From Candidatus Omnitrophota bacterium (GTDB lineage Bacteria; Omnitrophota; Gorgyraeia; Zapsychrales; Zapsychraceae), in NCBI GenBank assembly GCA_018062515.1, contig JAGOSC010000062.1:1-12787 (forward strand): DNA of 12,787 nt. Reading direction: 5' to 3'. Position numbers and translations under genes: made by a program. Positions 1 through 9,700 of this stretch are shown one piece after another; the stretch's first letter is position 1; each line of letters starts with the position of its first letter. The notes beneath the pieces are model-generated. The model was not told where the DNA came from. It was given only the letters and a program-made list of their open reading frames with translations, and ran no database searches.

Positions 1-323
1 GGTTATTCTCGACGACGATTAGCCTATTGCATGGACATCGCTATTACGATGCCATGGTGATATACCGGATTTACCGCAAGGCCATGATCGAAGAACTTGA
101 TCTCGATAAAGATGCAAGCTACGCGTTTGAAGAAAAACTATTCCGCACGGTGGTTAGCTGGGAACCGCTTCTGTCCATTCGAGCCGCAAAACGTCAGTTA
201 AAGATTACCGAAATCCCCGGCGATGAACCGGCCCGCGAAGGCGGCGTGGCCAAACTGCAAGTACTGAAGTGGGGAGCAGCCTACATGTGGGAAAATTTCC
301 GTGAAGTCTTTGTCTGGAAATAA
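1..323 (+). CDS. Family 2 glycosyltransferase, C-terminal part (polyprenol-phosphate sugar synthase type)
   Basis: This is the 3' end of a gene that begins before the window. The frame is open from base 3 to the TAA at 321-323, giving 106 residues. An internal TTG at 27 could be mistaken for a start, but the frame continues upstream with sensible sequence. The visible part matches the C-terminal end of the GT-A catalytic region of DPM1-like GT2 enzymes. It has a membrane-proximal YYDAMVIYRIYRK stretch, then SWEPLLSIRAAKR followed by EIPGDEPAREGG, where the conserved 'EIP..EP.R.GG' block lies near the acceptor-binding end. It closes with a hydrophobic amphipathic tail (KLQVLKWGAAYMWENF). Such enzymes move a sugar from a nucleotide donor to a polyprenyl phosphate at the inner face of the cytoplasmic membrane. 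The DXD metal-binding motif would lie upstream and cannot be checked. The gene overlaps the next by 23 bases, which suggests one transcription unit. Base composition is visibly richer in GC than most of the window. The sugar specificity is unknown. Confidence 0.8.
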   Translation, partial: LFSTTISLLHGHRYYDAMVIYRIYRKAMIEELDLDKDASYAFEEKLFRTVVSWEPLLSIRAAKRQLKITEIPGDEPAREGGVAKLQVLKWGAAYMWENFREVFVWK

Positions 324-2160
324 TATAAAAAAAATTCTGCAAAACTCCTGGTTCCTCACCGGAATAATTCTTATCCTTTTTTTAGTCACTAACCGTTACA
401 TTTACGGTTGGGACGATCAAACCCTCGAAATTCCTTTATTAAAACATCTGATTGATCCGCAACTTTTTCAAGGCGATTATTACGTCGAGAGTTTAAAGAA
501 AAATTTTACGTCTTATCTTTACCCAGTTTTAGCACGCGTGATTACGGTCGACCAAATTCCCGCCGTTTATTATTTTCTCTATATTATCAGCCGTTATTTT
601 TTATTCTTCTTTTCACTGAAGTTATGGAAACATATTTCCGGAAATACATGGATTGCCGTCGCGGCGACATTGATGTCCTTTTTAATAGGAAGGACAGAAG
701 AATTTTTGTACCGCACATTTTCGCATCAGGAATTTGCCTTAGCCATTATCATGGCCGGCATTTATTACTTGTATAAAGATAAGGTTGTTCTGGCCGCGAT
801 TCTATTCGGTATCGCCGCTAATTTTAATGCTTTATATGCGTTGTTTCCCATGACATATTTAGGCATGTACTTGCTTCTCGACGGAAAATTCAAAAAATTA
901 ATTTTTTCATGCACCGCATTTATACTAAGTGCATTACCGTTTCTCATATGGATGATCAATCAAAAAATTCATGCGCCCGCGGTACCGCCTGGATTTTACG
1001 ATGGCTGGTTAGAACTCTTTCTCATAGCTTGTCCTCAAAACTTTCTTTTTCAAGAGCGTTCATTGATTCAAGTTTTTTCTACTTTTAGCACCGCGATGCT
1101 TGCGCTTGGACCGTATTTATTTCTAATTGCGCTATATGCCTTCAATATGATCTTTAATGAGTCTTTCCGACGATCAAAGCAATCACAAGCCTTCTGTATA
1201 TGCGGTTTTGGTTTATTAATTGTTTCCTTTATATTCTCATATCCAATTCCAAGCCGATTTGTCATCAATTTAAATCTTATCCGTAATGCTCAATATTTAA
1301 ACTTTATTTTGATGGGATATACGACGATTTGGATCACCCGCAAAGTATTAAATACGAATCTCAGTCAAGCCTACTGGGCCGCAGTTTTGTTGGGATTATT
1401 ATGTCTCAAAGATATTCTCGGTGTGTTTATTCTATTTGTTGTGAGCTTGGCGATCGTTATCCGTCGACAGGAAACTGTTGAAAATAAAGATTGGAGAGAC
1501 ATTGCCTTACGAATCGTTGACGTGGGCTTGGCCGCAGCAATGCTTTATATTCTTTATCAACACTTTGAATTTACGGGAAGCAAATTCAAATTTCTTGCCA
1601 TATCTATCGCCGCTGTCAGCGTGATGTATTTAATTTTTTCTTTTATCAGAAGAGCAAATCTACCAAAATGGCTAAATCTCTCATTCATCATCATTCCGCT
1701 GACGACTTTATTTATTTACTTTTGTGTTCTGCATTATAATTACATCCGCGTCACGACGAAGGGAGGCGGATTTTGGCAACTTCAACGAAATTGGGAAGAG
1801 ATGCAAGGGTTTGTCAAAGCCAATACGCCTAAAGACGCGCTCATCATGGTTCCGTACAATATGGAAATGTGCGGATTTCGTATCGGCTCGGAGAGAAAAA
1901 TTATCGTATCATATCGTGATTGTGGAATTGTCGGATTCGATTATGCGGCGCTCAAAGAATGGGAACGGCGCGTTAAAGATATCGAACATTTTAAAGTCAT
2001 CCCCGACGGGCCGATACAATCCGCCCTCGTTAACGGCCTTTCAAAATACAAAGCTGATTACATTGTGTTTATGCGTTTTCTCGCCCCAAAAAGCAGTAAT
2101 TCTACGCTCGTCAAACTGCATGAAAACGAAATATTTGTCTTATTTAAAGTCAATCGCTAA
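301..2160 (+). CDS. Polytopic membrane protein, GT-C glycosyltransferase-like
   Basis: A 619-residue integral membrane protein starting at GTG 301. A weak GGGA at 289-292 sits 8 bases upstream, and the start overlaps the end of the glycosyltransferase gene. I read about 12-13 hydrophobic helices, for example near residues 17-35, 87-107, 115-130, 145-158, 161-193, 200-219, 260-285, 298-314, 332-347, 357-387, 404-420, 429-449 and 459-478. The first large outer loop carries the acidic WDDQ (37-40), in the place where GT-C enzymes keep catalytic acidic residues. A C-terminal soluble domain (about 480-619) contains TPKDALIMVPYN (509-520) and GFRIGSERK (525-533). This pattern recalls bacterial membrane proteins carrying the DUF6798 domain, but I cannot confirm that. 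If the reading is right, it would use a polyprenyl-phosphate sugar at the outer face of the membrane, and the preceding gene could supply that donor. The substrate is unknown. A transporter is less likely because of the large C-terminal extracytoplasmic domain. Confidence 0.7.
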   Translation: MKSLSGNNIKKILQNSWFLTGIILILFLVTNRYIYGWDDQTLEIPLLKHLIDPQLFQGDYYVESLKKNFTSYLYPVLARVITVDQIPAVYYFLYIISRYFLFFFSLKLWKHISGNTWIAVAATLMSFLIGRTEEFLYRTFSHQEFALAIIMAGIYYLYKDKVVLAAILFGIAANFNALYALFPMTYLGMYLLLDGKFKKLIFSCTAFILSALPFLIWMINQKIHAPAVPPGFYDGWLELFLIACPQNFLFQERSLIQVFSTFSTAMLALGPYLFLIALYAFNMIFNESFRRSKQSQAFCICGFGLLIVSFIFSYPIPSRFVINLNLIRNAQYLNFILMGYTTIWITRKVLNTNLSQAYWAAVLLGLLCLKDILGVFILFVVSLAIVIRRQETVENKDWRDIALRIVDVGLAAAMLYILYQHFEFTGSKFKFLAISIAAVSVMYLIFSFIRRANLPKWLNLSFIIIPLTTLFIYFCVLHYNYIRVTTKGGGFWQLQRNWEEMQGFVKANTPKDALIMVPYNMEMCGFRIGSERKIIVSYRDCGIVGFDYAALKEWERRVKDIEHFKVIPDGPIQSALVNGLSKYKADYIVFMRFLAPKSSNSTLVKLHENEIFVLFKVNR

Positions 2161-2224
2161 AAAAAATCAAAAAACCCAATTTAAAATTATCCTTAAAATC
2201 ACTTTATGTGAAAAAAAACCTATG

Positions 2225-2230
2225 TATAAT
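2225..2230 (+). promoter_or_regulatory. Candidate -10 box for gpsA
   Basis: A perfect TATAAT lies in the 95-base gap before gpsA, 25 bases ahead of its ATG. The best -35 candidate 16 bases upstream is TTTATG at 2203-2208, only 3 of 6 matches to TTGACA. Transcription would begin near 2237, leaving a leader of about 20 bases that still contains the ribosome binding site. The region is AT-rich, so a chance match is possible. Confidence 0.4.
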
Positions 2231-2242
2231 TTTATAAGGTTA

Positions 2243-2248
2243 AAAGGA
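2243..2248 (+). promoter_or_regulatory. Ribosome binding site of gpsA
   Basis: AAAGGA ends 7 bases before the ATG at 2256, a good Shine-Dalgarno match and spacing. It fixes the gpsA start and shows that this genome does use such sites, which makes their absence before the two long secreted-protein genes notable. Confidence 0.7.
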
Positions 2249-2255
2249 ACTAAGG

Positions 2256-3260
2256 ATGAATAAGGTCAACACAATCAGTATTATCGGCGATGGAGGATGG
2301 GGAACAACCCTGGCCGTCCATTTAGCAAACAATCATTATCCGGTCAATCTTTGGGGACCTTTTGAGGATTATGTCCTTAAAATGAAAAAAAGCCGGTATA
2401 ATTCCAAATTTCTACCTGGTATTCGCCTGCCCAAATTAGTTACTCCTGAACCTGATCTGACCAGCGCTCTTTTGAATTGTGAAATCATTGTTTTTGCCGT
2501 TCCTTCTAAATTTACCGCGGATGTTCTAAAACAGATGAAAAAGACTAAGGTCGATCTGACGCAGAAAATTATTCTAAGCGTCACCAAAGGTTTTGATCAC
2601 GACAGCTTGCTGCGTATTTCTCAAATTATTGAACGTGACCTGGAGCGAAATAATATCGCCGTTTTATCCGGGCCAACGATTGCCATTGAAGTTGCCAAGA
2701 AAATCCCGACGACAGCGGTCATTGCCTGCAAAAATTTATCAACGGCCAAGAAACTCCAGGCCATTTTCCATTCACAGACTTTTCGGATTTATACCAATCC
2801 CGACGTGGCCGGCGTTGAACTGGGAGGAAGCCTCAAAAATGTTATTGCTTTAGCCTGCGGGATCTGCGATGGATTGGGATATGGATCAAATACAAAGGCG
2901 GCAATTTTAACCCGCGGATTGACCGAAATGTCCCGGCTGGGAAAGGCCATGGGTGCAAAGGCGAAAACATTTATTGGATTAAGCGGGCTCGGCGATTTAG
3001 TGACTACCTGTACCAGCAAAGACAGCCGCAATCGCTCCGTTGGTGAACAAATCGGCCAGGGTAAACCGATTGATAAAATCCTCGGTTCTATGGAAATGAT
3101 TGCGGAAGGCGTTGAGACAGTCAAAAGCGCGCATAAACTGGCTCAAAAGTATGGAATTGAAATGCCCATTACCGAAGAAATCTACAATATCATCTACAAA
3201 GCCAAACCTCCTGCCGAAGCTGTCGCCAATTTAATGATGCGGAAAACTAAGGCTGAATAG
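2256..3260 (+). CDS. gpsA: Glycerol-3-phosphate dehydrogenase [NAD(P)+]
   Basis: The 334-residue product is the usual length for GpsA. This cytosolic enzyme reduces dihydroxyacetone phosphate to sn-glycerol 3-phosphate, the backbone of phospholipids. The N-terminal Rossmann fold shows the dinucleotide loop GDGGWGT (11-17). VPSKF follows at 82-86, SVTKGF at 108-113 and SGPTIAIEVA at 138-147. The catalytic lysine lies in the family signature GGSLKN (190-195, K194). The C-terminal helical domain has TRGLTEM (219-225), GLSGLGDLVTTCTS (241-254) and SRNRSVG (257-263), which contact the substrate phosphate and the cofactor. The ending EGVETVKSAH and the MPITEEIY motif (303-310) are also typical. The start is supported by the AAAGGA site. 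It is preceded by a 95-base gap, probably with its own promoter, and followed by a 348-base gap, so it may be transcribed alone. Nothing appears broken or missing. Confidence 0.97.
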   Translation: MNKVNTISIIGDGGWGTTLAVHLANNHYPVNLWGPFEDYVLKMKKSRYNSKFLPGIRLPKLVTPEPDLTSALLNCEIIVFAVPSKFTADVLKQMKKTKVDLTQKIILSVTKGFDHDSLLRISQIIERDLERNNIAVLSGPTIAIEVAKKIPTTAVIACKNLSTAKKLQAIFHSQTFRIYTNPDVAGVELGGSLKNVIALACGICDGLGYGSNTKAAILTRGLTEMSRLGKAMGAKAKTFIGLSGLGDLVTTCTSKDSRNRSVGEQIGQGKPIDKILGSMEMIAEGVETVKSAHKLAQKYGIEMPITEEIYNIIYKAKPPAEAVANLMMRKTKAE

Positions 3261-3419
3261 GGAATATAGCCTATAAAAGCGACTACAATATTCATCTTCA
3301 CTCCATTTTTAATTTAAAATTATCAAAAAATAGTTATTTTAAACCACTTTTATAAAAAATCAGCTGAAATTAGCTTTTGAACCGTCCCTTATATATATAA
3401 TAAAAAGTATTAAAACTAT

Positions 3420-3448
3420 TTGACAAATATATTAGCAGCGGATATCCT
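3420..3448 (+). promoter_or_regulatory. Candidate sigma70-type promoter (distal) for the 2554-codon gene
   Basis: A perfect TTGACA (3420-3425) is separated by 17 bases from TATCCT (3443-3448), which matches the -10 consensus at 4 of 6 places. Transcription would begin near 3455, about 154 bases before the ATG at 3609. This is the best two-box match in the gap, though AT-rich DNA produces such matches by chance. Confidence 0.45.
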
Positions 3449-3552
3449 TATAGCAGTAATTCATAAACATTCCAAAAATTCCCCAATCAAACCACATCGT
3501 TATTTCAATTAACTTTATTTTATAACTTTTTTTATCCAGTATGGCTTTCAGC

Positions 3553-3582
3553 TTGGTTTTTTCTGCTTTTATCGCCTATACT
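3553..3582 (+). promoter_or_regulatory. Candidate sigma70-type promoter (proximal) for the 2554-codon gene
   Basis: TTGGTT (3553-3558) and TATACT (3577-3582, 5 of 6 to consensus) are 18 bases apart. Transcription would begin near 3589, leaving a leader of about 20 bases without a Shine-Dalgarno site. It is an alternative or addition to the distal candidate. Confidence 0.3.
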
Positions 3583-3608
3583 TAAACATAATAAAAATAC
3601 TATAAATT

Positions 3609-3719
3609 ATGTATAACGTTAGCCCTCACATAAAAAATAAACCTGGTTTCAAATTTTCCGTTTGGACGGTTCTGTTTTCGTTCTTATTTAGCTTAATCAC
3701 GCCTTTACCCGTTTCCGCT
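3609..3719 (+). other. Signal peptide of the 2554-residue protein
   Basis: Residues 1-37 have a basic n-region, a hydrophobic core rich in F and L (VLFSFLFSLI), helix-breaking prolines and a small-residue V-S-A site followed by QQT. The paralogous protein shows the same plan, ending LFA|QT. In both proteins the mature chain begins with Gln directly before the conserved LLPxPGV block, which supports this cleavage point and Sec-dependent export. No lipobox cysteine is present at the cleavage site. Confidence 0.85.
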
Positions 3720-6700
3720 CAGCAAACACTTTTCCTGCCCAGTCCAGGGGTGATGCTTAACATCACCCCGGCCTTTGTTCCACCCTTGTTAAAAGGGATG
3801 AAGGTCGACGTAAACAATCCATTTAATTTTGATTTTATTCTGGATAGTGGAAACGCCGAATTATCTCAGGACGAATTAAAACAAGAAGCCGATAAACTCA
3901 TTAAATATTTCCTGGCATCATTAACCATTCCTGAAACTGATTTATGGGTGAATTTATCACCTTATGAAAAAGATCGCATTATCCCTTCAGAATTTGGTAT
4001 CACAGAGATGGGACGTGATTTATTAGCTCAAGATTATATCCTCAAACAATTAACCGCATCACTCATGTATCCCGAGAAAGACTTGGGTAAAGTGTTTTGG
4101 AATAAAGTTTATAAAAAAGCTCAAGAACTTTATGGAACCACCGATGTTCCTGTGAACACATTCAACAAAGTTTGGATATTACCGGATAAAGCGGTTGTAT
4201 ACGAGAACGGAGATAAAGCGTTCATTGTCAAAAGCCATTTGAAGGTGATGTTGGAAGAAGATTATTTGGCGATGACGAATAATCTACATAACAAAGAAAT
4301 CGAAACGAATGATCTGGAAAAAGAAAAAGTTAAACAATTAAATAGCATTTCGTCGCAAATGATCAAGGAAGTGATTATTCCCGAGATTGAGAAAGAAGTC
4401 AATTATGGACAGAATTTTTCCAAATTAAGACAGGTTTATCATTCATTGATATTAGCTAAGTGGTACAAAGAAAGCCTCAAAGAAAGCATCATTAATCGAC
4501 AATATTCGGATCAAAAGAAGACTGTTGGTGTTGATGTCGACGACAAACAAGCTAAAGAAAAGATTTATGAACAATATTTAAAAGCGTTTAAAGATGGTGT
4601 CTACAATTACATCAAAGATGAATACGATCCGACGACACAAGAAGTAATCCCTCGAAAATATTTCTCCGGCGGTATTCCACTTATGAATGTTCCACTTGAG
4701 AAAACAAAAGATTCGGCGATGCTGACGGATCCGACAGGTAAATTAAGCAGTATAAAAGGTGTTTATAGTGCGTCGTCTTCAAAATATTCGAAATTAACGG
4801 ACATTTGGTCCGGTTTAACGGCACGGATAAACCATGTATATCTTATATTAATGTCTTCATTGACGATGATAGGTCAGTCAGCTGTTCCAATTGTTTATGA
4901 ATCAATGTATGACATGAAAATTTTTGAACAAAAAGAAAAAAAACTTGAAGTTTGGCAGGTCTGGCCATATGGGATGAGTTCTGATATTGCCTACTATCAA
5001 CAATTTATAGACTTATTACAAAGAGACTCAACAGTATATCTGCATAGGGATTTAAAATCCCGTATTAATTATTTTCTAAAGCATCGATTTGATTCAAAGG
5101 ATAGGCTTGGTGAAGACGAGTACTTAAAATTATTAGATGTTATTTCAGATGCCGTTAAAGATTTTGATATGCTATCGAAGCGCGACGATTATGAGATTTC
5201 GGCTGTTAGGCAAATATTAGTGAATATAGCCGTGAATACGGATTTAAATATCAGAGACGATACTAAACGGTTTTACTGGACAAGAATAAAACTTATAAGC
5301 AAATTATTATTATCAAAGGACCAAGAATCTCTAGAAAAAATTGTTAATTATATAGTAGCTTATAAAGATCGGAAAATAGAAACGCCCTACTTTAATGAGC
5401 TGGCTTATCAACTGGAATTTGCCCTCTACTTTAATGACAAATTAAGTGGAAATCCTCAACTTTCTTCAAAAATTCTAGATTTTCTGGGCTCAGAAAAAGC
5501 GTTTCAGGAATATAAAAATTATATATCCATGACTCCTAATTTCGAGGAAAGAAGTGTAGTATCAGCTTACCGCAGGATGATTAAACACCATACCGCTCAA
5601 ACAATGAAATATTATTTTAATATAAACGACATCCCCACATTAAACGAAAAAGAATTCAATTTAAGGATAAAAATGATCGGTTTGTTTGGTGTAGGGGAAT
5701 ACAGGAGATTTTTAAATGAGGAATATGTAGCTGGAATTAAGAATTATGTTCTAGCTTTGATAAAAACTTTCACACTTAAAGACAATGTGAAAATATATGA
5801 AGTTTATAACGCTTTAAGTTCTGCAAGCATTGAATGGATAAACTGGATTAATGAGGACATGAAACGAATGATGAATGAAGGTCTTCAAAAAATGCCAAAT
5901 GATTTTGACCCAAATAGTTTTATCGAAGTGGCAGCGTATTTCAAACTTTACGATCGTTTTAAACATTTTAACGCTCCAATGCCGAACATTGAGCAGTATT
6001 TCACAAGCTTGAAAAAAAATCCAGCCATTGATGAAGACTTCCTAAGGAAAGTCCCCGCTAATAATATAGAGGATTTTGGATTGGTTCTGGAATTTCTCCA
6101 ATTATTTCTTGAAAATGATGAATTGCTTAACCACTTTATTTTGCAAGCGGGTCCTTTTTTAAGTTCGGAAATATTAGATCAAGACATCAATCAACTAGAA
6201 ACTTTTCGTCAAAAGGTAAATGTTGTCAACCCAGCCCTAGGTGATCGTATTTTTATTTCTGTCGGATCGCATTATGTTAATGAAAATTATGCTCAAGACA
6301 AAATAAAAAACGAGGAGTTTGCCCAAAAATTTGAAAATGCCAAACGTTTCTACGAAGCAAAAGAAATTCATAATAAAGACATTAAAGGAATATATCGATT
6401 AATGGGCAATTTTATGTTCAGCCGAATCTCCGAATACATTAAAGCGAATCATTTAGCGTTAGAACAAACTTTGGGAGAAGATAAATTAACAGAACTAGCA
6501 GAATGGTTGCTACAAAAAGGATTTTTACATGAAGACGATTCGGACTTTACTAAAATATTTCAGAATGTAAAAACAGGGAATTTCCAATATATTGGCCACA
6601 AAATTGACAATATTTTACCTAAGGACGAGATCAATTTAGAAAAAAATAATTTGGAAATTATCCATAATAGTGTGGATTTTCCGTTAGAAGATGCGGCCCG

Positions 6701-9700
6701 TGTCTTTGAAATTAAAAATAAACAAACAAATGAAATTATAGCCCAAGTTCTTAAAGTTGATTCTTCTAAAGGCGGTCGTGCGGTAATGATGGCGGATGTA
6801 GGCAGAGAAAAAGGCGGAATTACCGGTGACCGGCTGGCTGTGAAAGTCGAAGAACAAGGACGATTGATTTTTGATGCGCCGGTTTCATTTACAACGGGCG
6901 ATGCCAAACCTACCGAGATTCTGATTGAGAACGGCATCATCAAAAATTATTTAATTTCTACGGATGAAAAAGATGGATTTATCATTATTTATGCAGATGG
7001 CAATGTGCATGTGGCGGATAAAAGAGATCTTTGGATTCATGATATTGATCCGCAAATAGCTCCAGAGCAAGACCGGCGTTTAGAAATAACAAAAAAACTG
7101 GATGATTATCTGAAATTTCTTGATATCTCCCAGAAAAATAAAAACAGCTTGGTGTCTAACATGTTGCTTTACGATGGAAAAGAAATGGCTTTGCTTAATG
7201 ATGAACCGAATCAGCGGCGGTTATTTGTTATCTTTGAAGATGGACATTTTGGCATTATTAATTCGAACGTTTCAATGAGTACAGATGAGGCTGTCCGTCT
7301 GGCTATTATAGCAGGAGCTAAGAAGGTGGTTTACATGGATACGGGACAATTTGATTACACGACTATTCGGCCGCAAGGTAAAGATCCCGTCGTCTGGGGT
7401 CACAGTGATCAGAAAGAATCCAGCAATCGTATTGGAATATGGAAGCAGACCTCACCAAAGGATTCGACAAAGATCGGAGAGCCACAGGGTGATGTTATGG
7501 GAAAAGAAAAAATACCCGATGCGGCTATATTAAGTGCTGAAAACAGTCAAGATAACGCCATGCTAGCCCAAGACCAGAATTCGGAAAAAAATACACTAAC
7601 AGCAGAAGATTTAGACAAAACCTCCTTCGATGTACAGCAGAATCCATTGGATCGTACCGATAAACTTGTTCGTTTAACTGCTGATAAGGCGGCTCGTGAG
7701 AGAAAGTTTAGTAATATTTCTCATACTGAATTGGGAAAAACCGAAAACCTACTTGAAATGACATTAAAGCTGGTAGAAGAAGGTACAAACAACAATAAAA
7801 ATTCTACTGATCGTTTGAATGCACTTAAATTATTAATAAAAATAAATACCGAAGGATTAGTGTCAGCTAAGACCGCGGGGATTTTAGAAAAAATAACAAC
7901 ACCATTGATGGAAATAGCTACCTACAAAAACAATAGTCATATTCAACGCATTGATGCTATTGAGTTATTGAGGGAAATTCTTGGAAAAGAAACAATACCT
8001 CAAGAGATAGAGATAATATTGAAAGAAATAACAACATCATTAGTCGAAATAGCCACCGATAAAGATGAAGATTTTGGTAATCGTATAAATGCATTTAAGT
8101 TGCTAATACGAATCCAAGATAAGATAACAATGCCCACAGCAGTAGTGTTGACACTGGAGGAAATCATACCATCATTGATGGAGACAATTGCTAATACGAA
8201 TGAAAATCAGATAAAACGCATTGATGCCCTGGAGATATTGGGACAGATCAGTAAAAAGAGTATGCCCGCTAACGCCGATATTGAATTGCAAGAAATGGCA
8301 AGAACATGGATAGAAATGACTACCCAAAAACACAATACATTTAATTCCCCACGCATATTCTTGTTTAAATTACTAATTAAGCTTCATGAGAAGGATTTGA
8401 CACCAGTAGATATTAAAGAAATAACGAAAGAATTAATGGATATGGCTGCTAACAAAAAAAATAGCGATTCTGAACGTATTAATGTATTTGAACTCTTGGC
8501 AAAGATCAACACCATGAAATTGGCATCAATCGAATTGGAAGAAATAGCCAAAAGTTTAATAACAATTGGCTTGGACGAGAGTGAAAAAATAAAAATGCGT
8601 ACCTATGCGCTCAATGTATCCAGAAAATACAGTAAAAAAGAATTGTTATCTATAGAGGCCGCGAAAGTAGAAAAAATAGCACAGCCATTAATGGAAATAG
8701 TTGCTAACGAAAAAAATGAAATTGAGGGCCGCATCCAGGGACTTGAATTATTAAAGAAGTTTAACGAAATAGGATTATTTCAATTCGTCCCTATAGATGA
8801 GATAGTGGAGTATGGAAACGATATTTCGAAAACAGAGTTTATAGATAATGAGAGTTCAAATATTAAAGAATTTTTGATATTAAAAATTCTTGCCAGATTA
8901 AGTAAACCCAACCCTGATGATGTAAAATATATTTTAAAAATTGCTGATATAACCGAAGATAGAAATGTATTAAGACCAATCCTAGATACTCTAAAAATCT
9001 GGAGCACTGATGGCTCACATGTTGCTCAGAATTATTTTGAAGAAAAAATCGCCGAGATTTTGTCCCGTCAGCCCGAAAATGGTCAAAGCATAGTCAATAT
9101 AAGTGATCGAGATAAACTATTTATTGAAGTAATCATGGAAAGTTTCATGCAAGAAAGTTTGCTACCTATTTTTACCGAAGAGAAATTCTCACTAGAAATA
9201 CGATCAATGGTCATGAAGTCTTTGGCTAAAAATAACCGTATCGATCCTGATTTTGGAAAAATTAACGATGACGACAGAGAAAAATATTTGTTAAAAGTCA
9301 GTACGATTTATGATGAAACAGGGTTGGTTATTTCCAAGAATCTAATCGATAAAGTCTTGAAGGATGAATTATCAGCTTCTGAAATCAAAAAAAGTTGGCC
9401 ATGGATTATGGCTGAAGAACCTCTGGATCCATACAGAAATGGCCAGATGAAATTGGAATTAAGTAAAATTGAATGGGGTGATGGAGGCGACGCTGTTCAT
9501 AATTTTCATGAAATTATGTCAAGTGTATTAAAAGAGTTACCAGGAAAAAATATTGCAAGGCCGCTGGGTTTTCCAAAACAAAAAGTTCTCGATTCATCTG
9601 AAATTTCTGTTTATAAAGTGGCTGATACCGCATCGCAAACCGTTTTAATTGGGCCCGAGAAACAGATAAATTTAAGTCAACTAACAAACTGGTTTGGTCG

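Larger units (their letters stand above)
3261..3608 (+). other. AT-rich intergenic region before the long secreted-protein gene
   Basis: This gap of 348 bases holds no ORF, tRNA or recognisable riboswitch. It is strongly AT-rich with runs of T and A, including an alternating AT stretch at 3391-3400. I find no convincing terminator for gpsA. The best inverted repeat is an AGCT/AGCT pair at 3362-3375 followed by a short T run, with a stem of only four pairs. Two candidate promoters are listed separately. If the upstream one is used, the next gene would have an untranslated leader of about 150 bases. Confidence 0.6.

Noticed and set aside
27..323. A separate small gene starting at TTG 27
   Set aside because: The frame is open upstream to base 3 and the sequence is clearly the C-terminal part of a glycosyltransferase cut by the window edge.
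1724..2263. A 179-codon ORF on the + strand in another frame
   Set aside because: It lies almost wholly inside the membrane-protein gene, reads as Ser/Arg/Lys-rich shadow sequence, and runs across the gpsA promoter and ribosome binding site.
2789..3124. A 111-codon ORF on the - strand
   Set aside because: It is antisense to the conserved part of gpsA, and its composition is explained by the opposite strand's codons.
3362..3380. Rho-independent terminator of gpsA
   Set aside because: The AGCT/AGCT stem has only four pairs and the T run is short, so it is not a convincing terminator.
3391..3401. TATAAT at 3396-3401 as a promoter -10 box
   Set aside because: It is part of an alternating AT run, and the nearest -35-like TTGAAC is only 13 bases away, too close for a standard promoter.
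6560..6943. A 127-codon ORF on the - strand
   Set aside because: It is antisense to the long secreted-protein gene, has Ser/Ile-rich shadow composition, and shows no ribosome binding site or recognisable motif.
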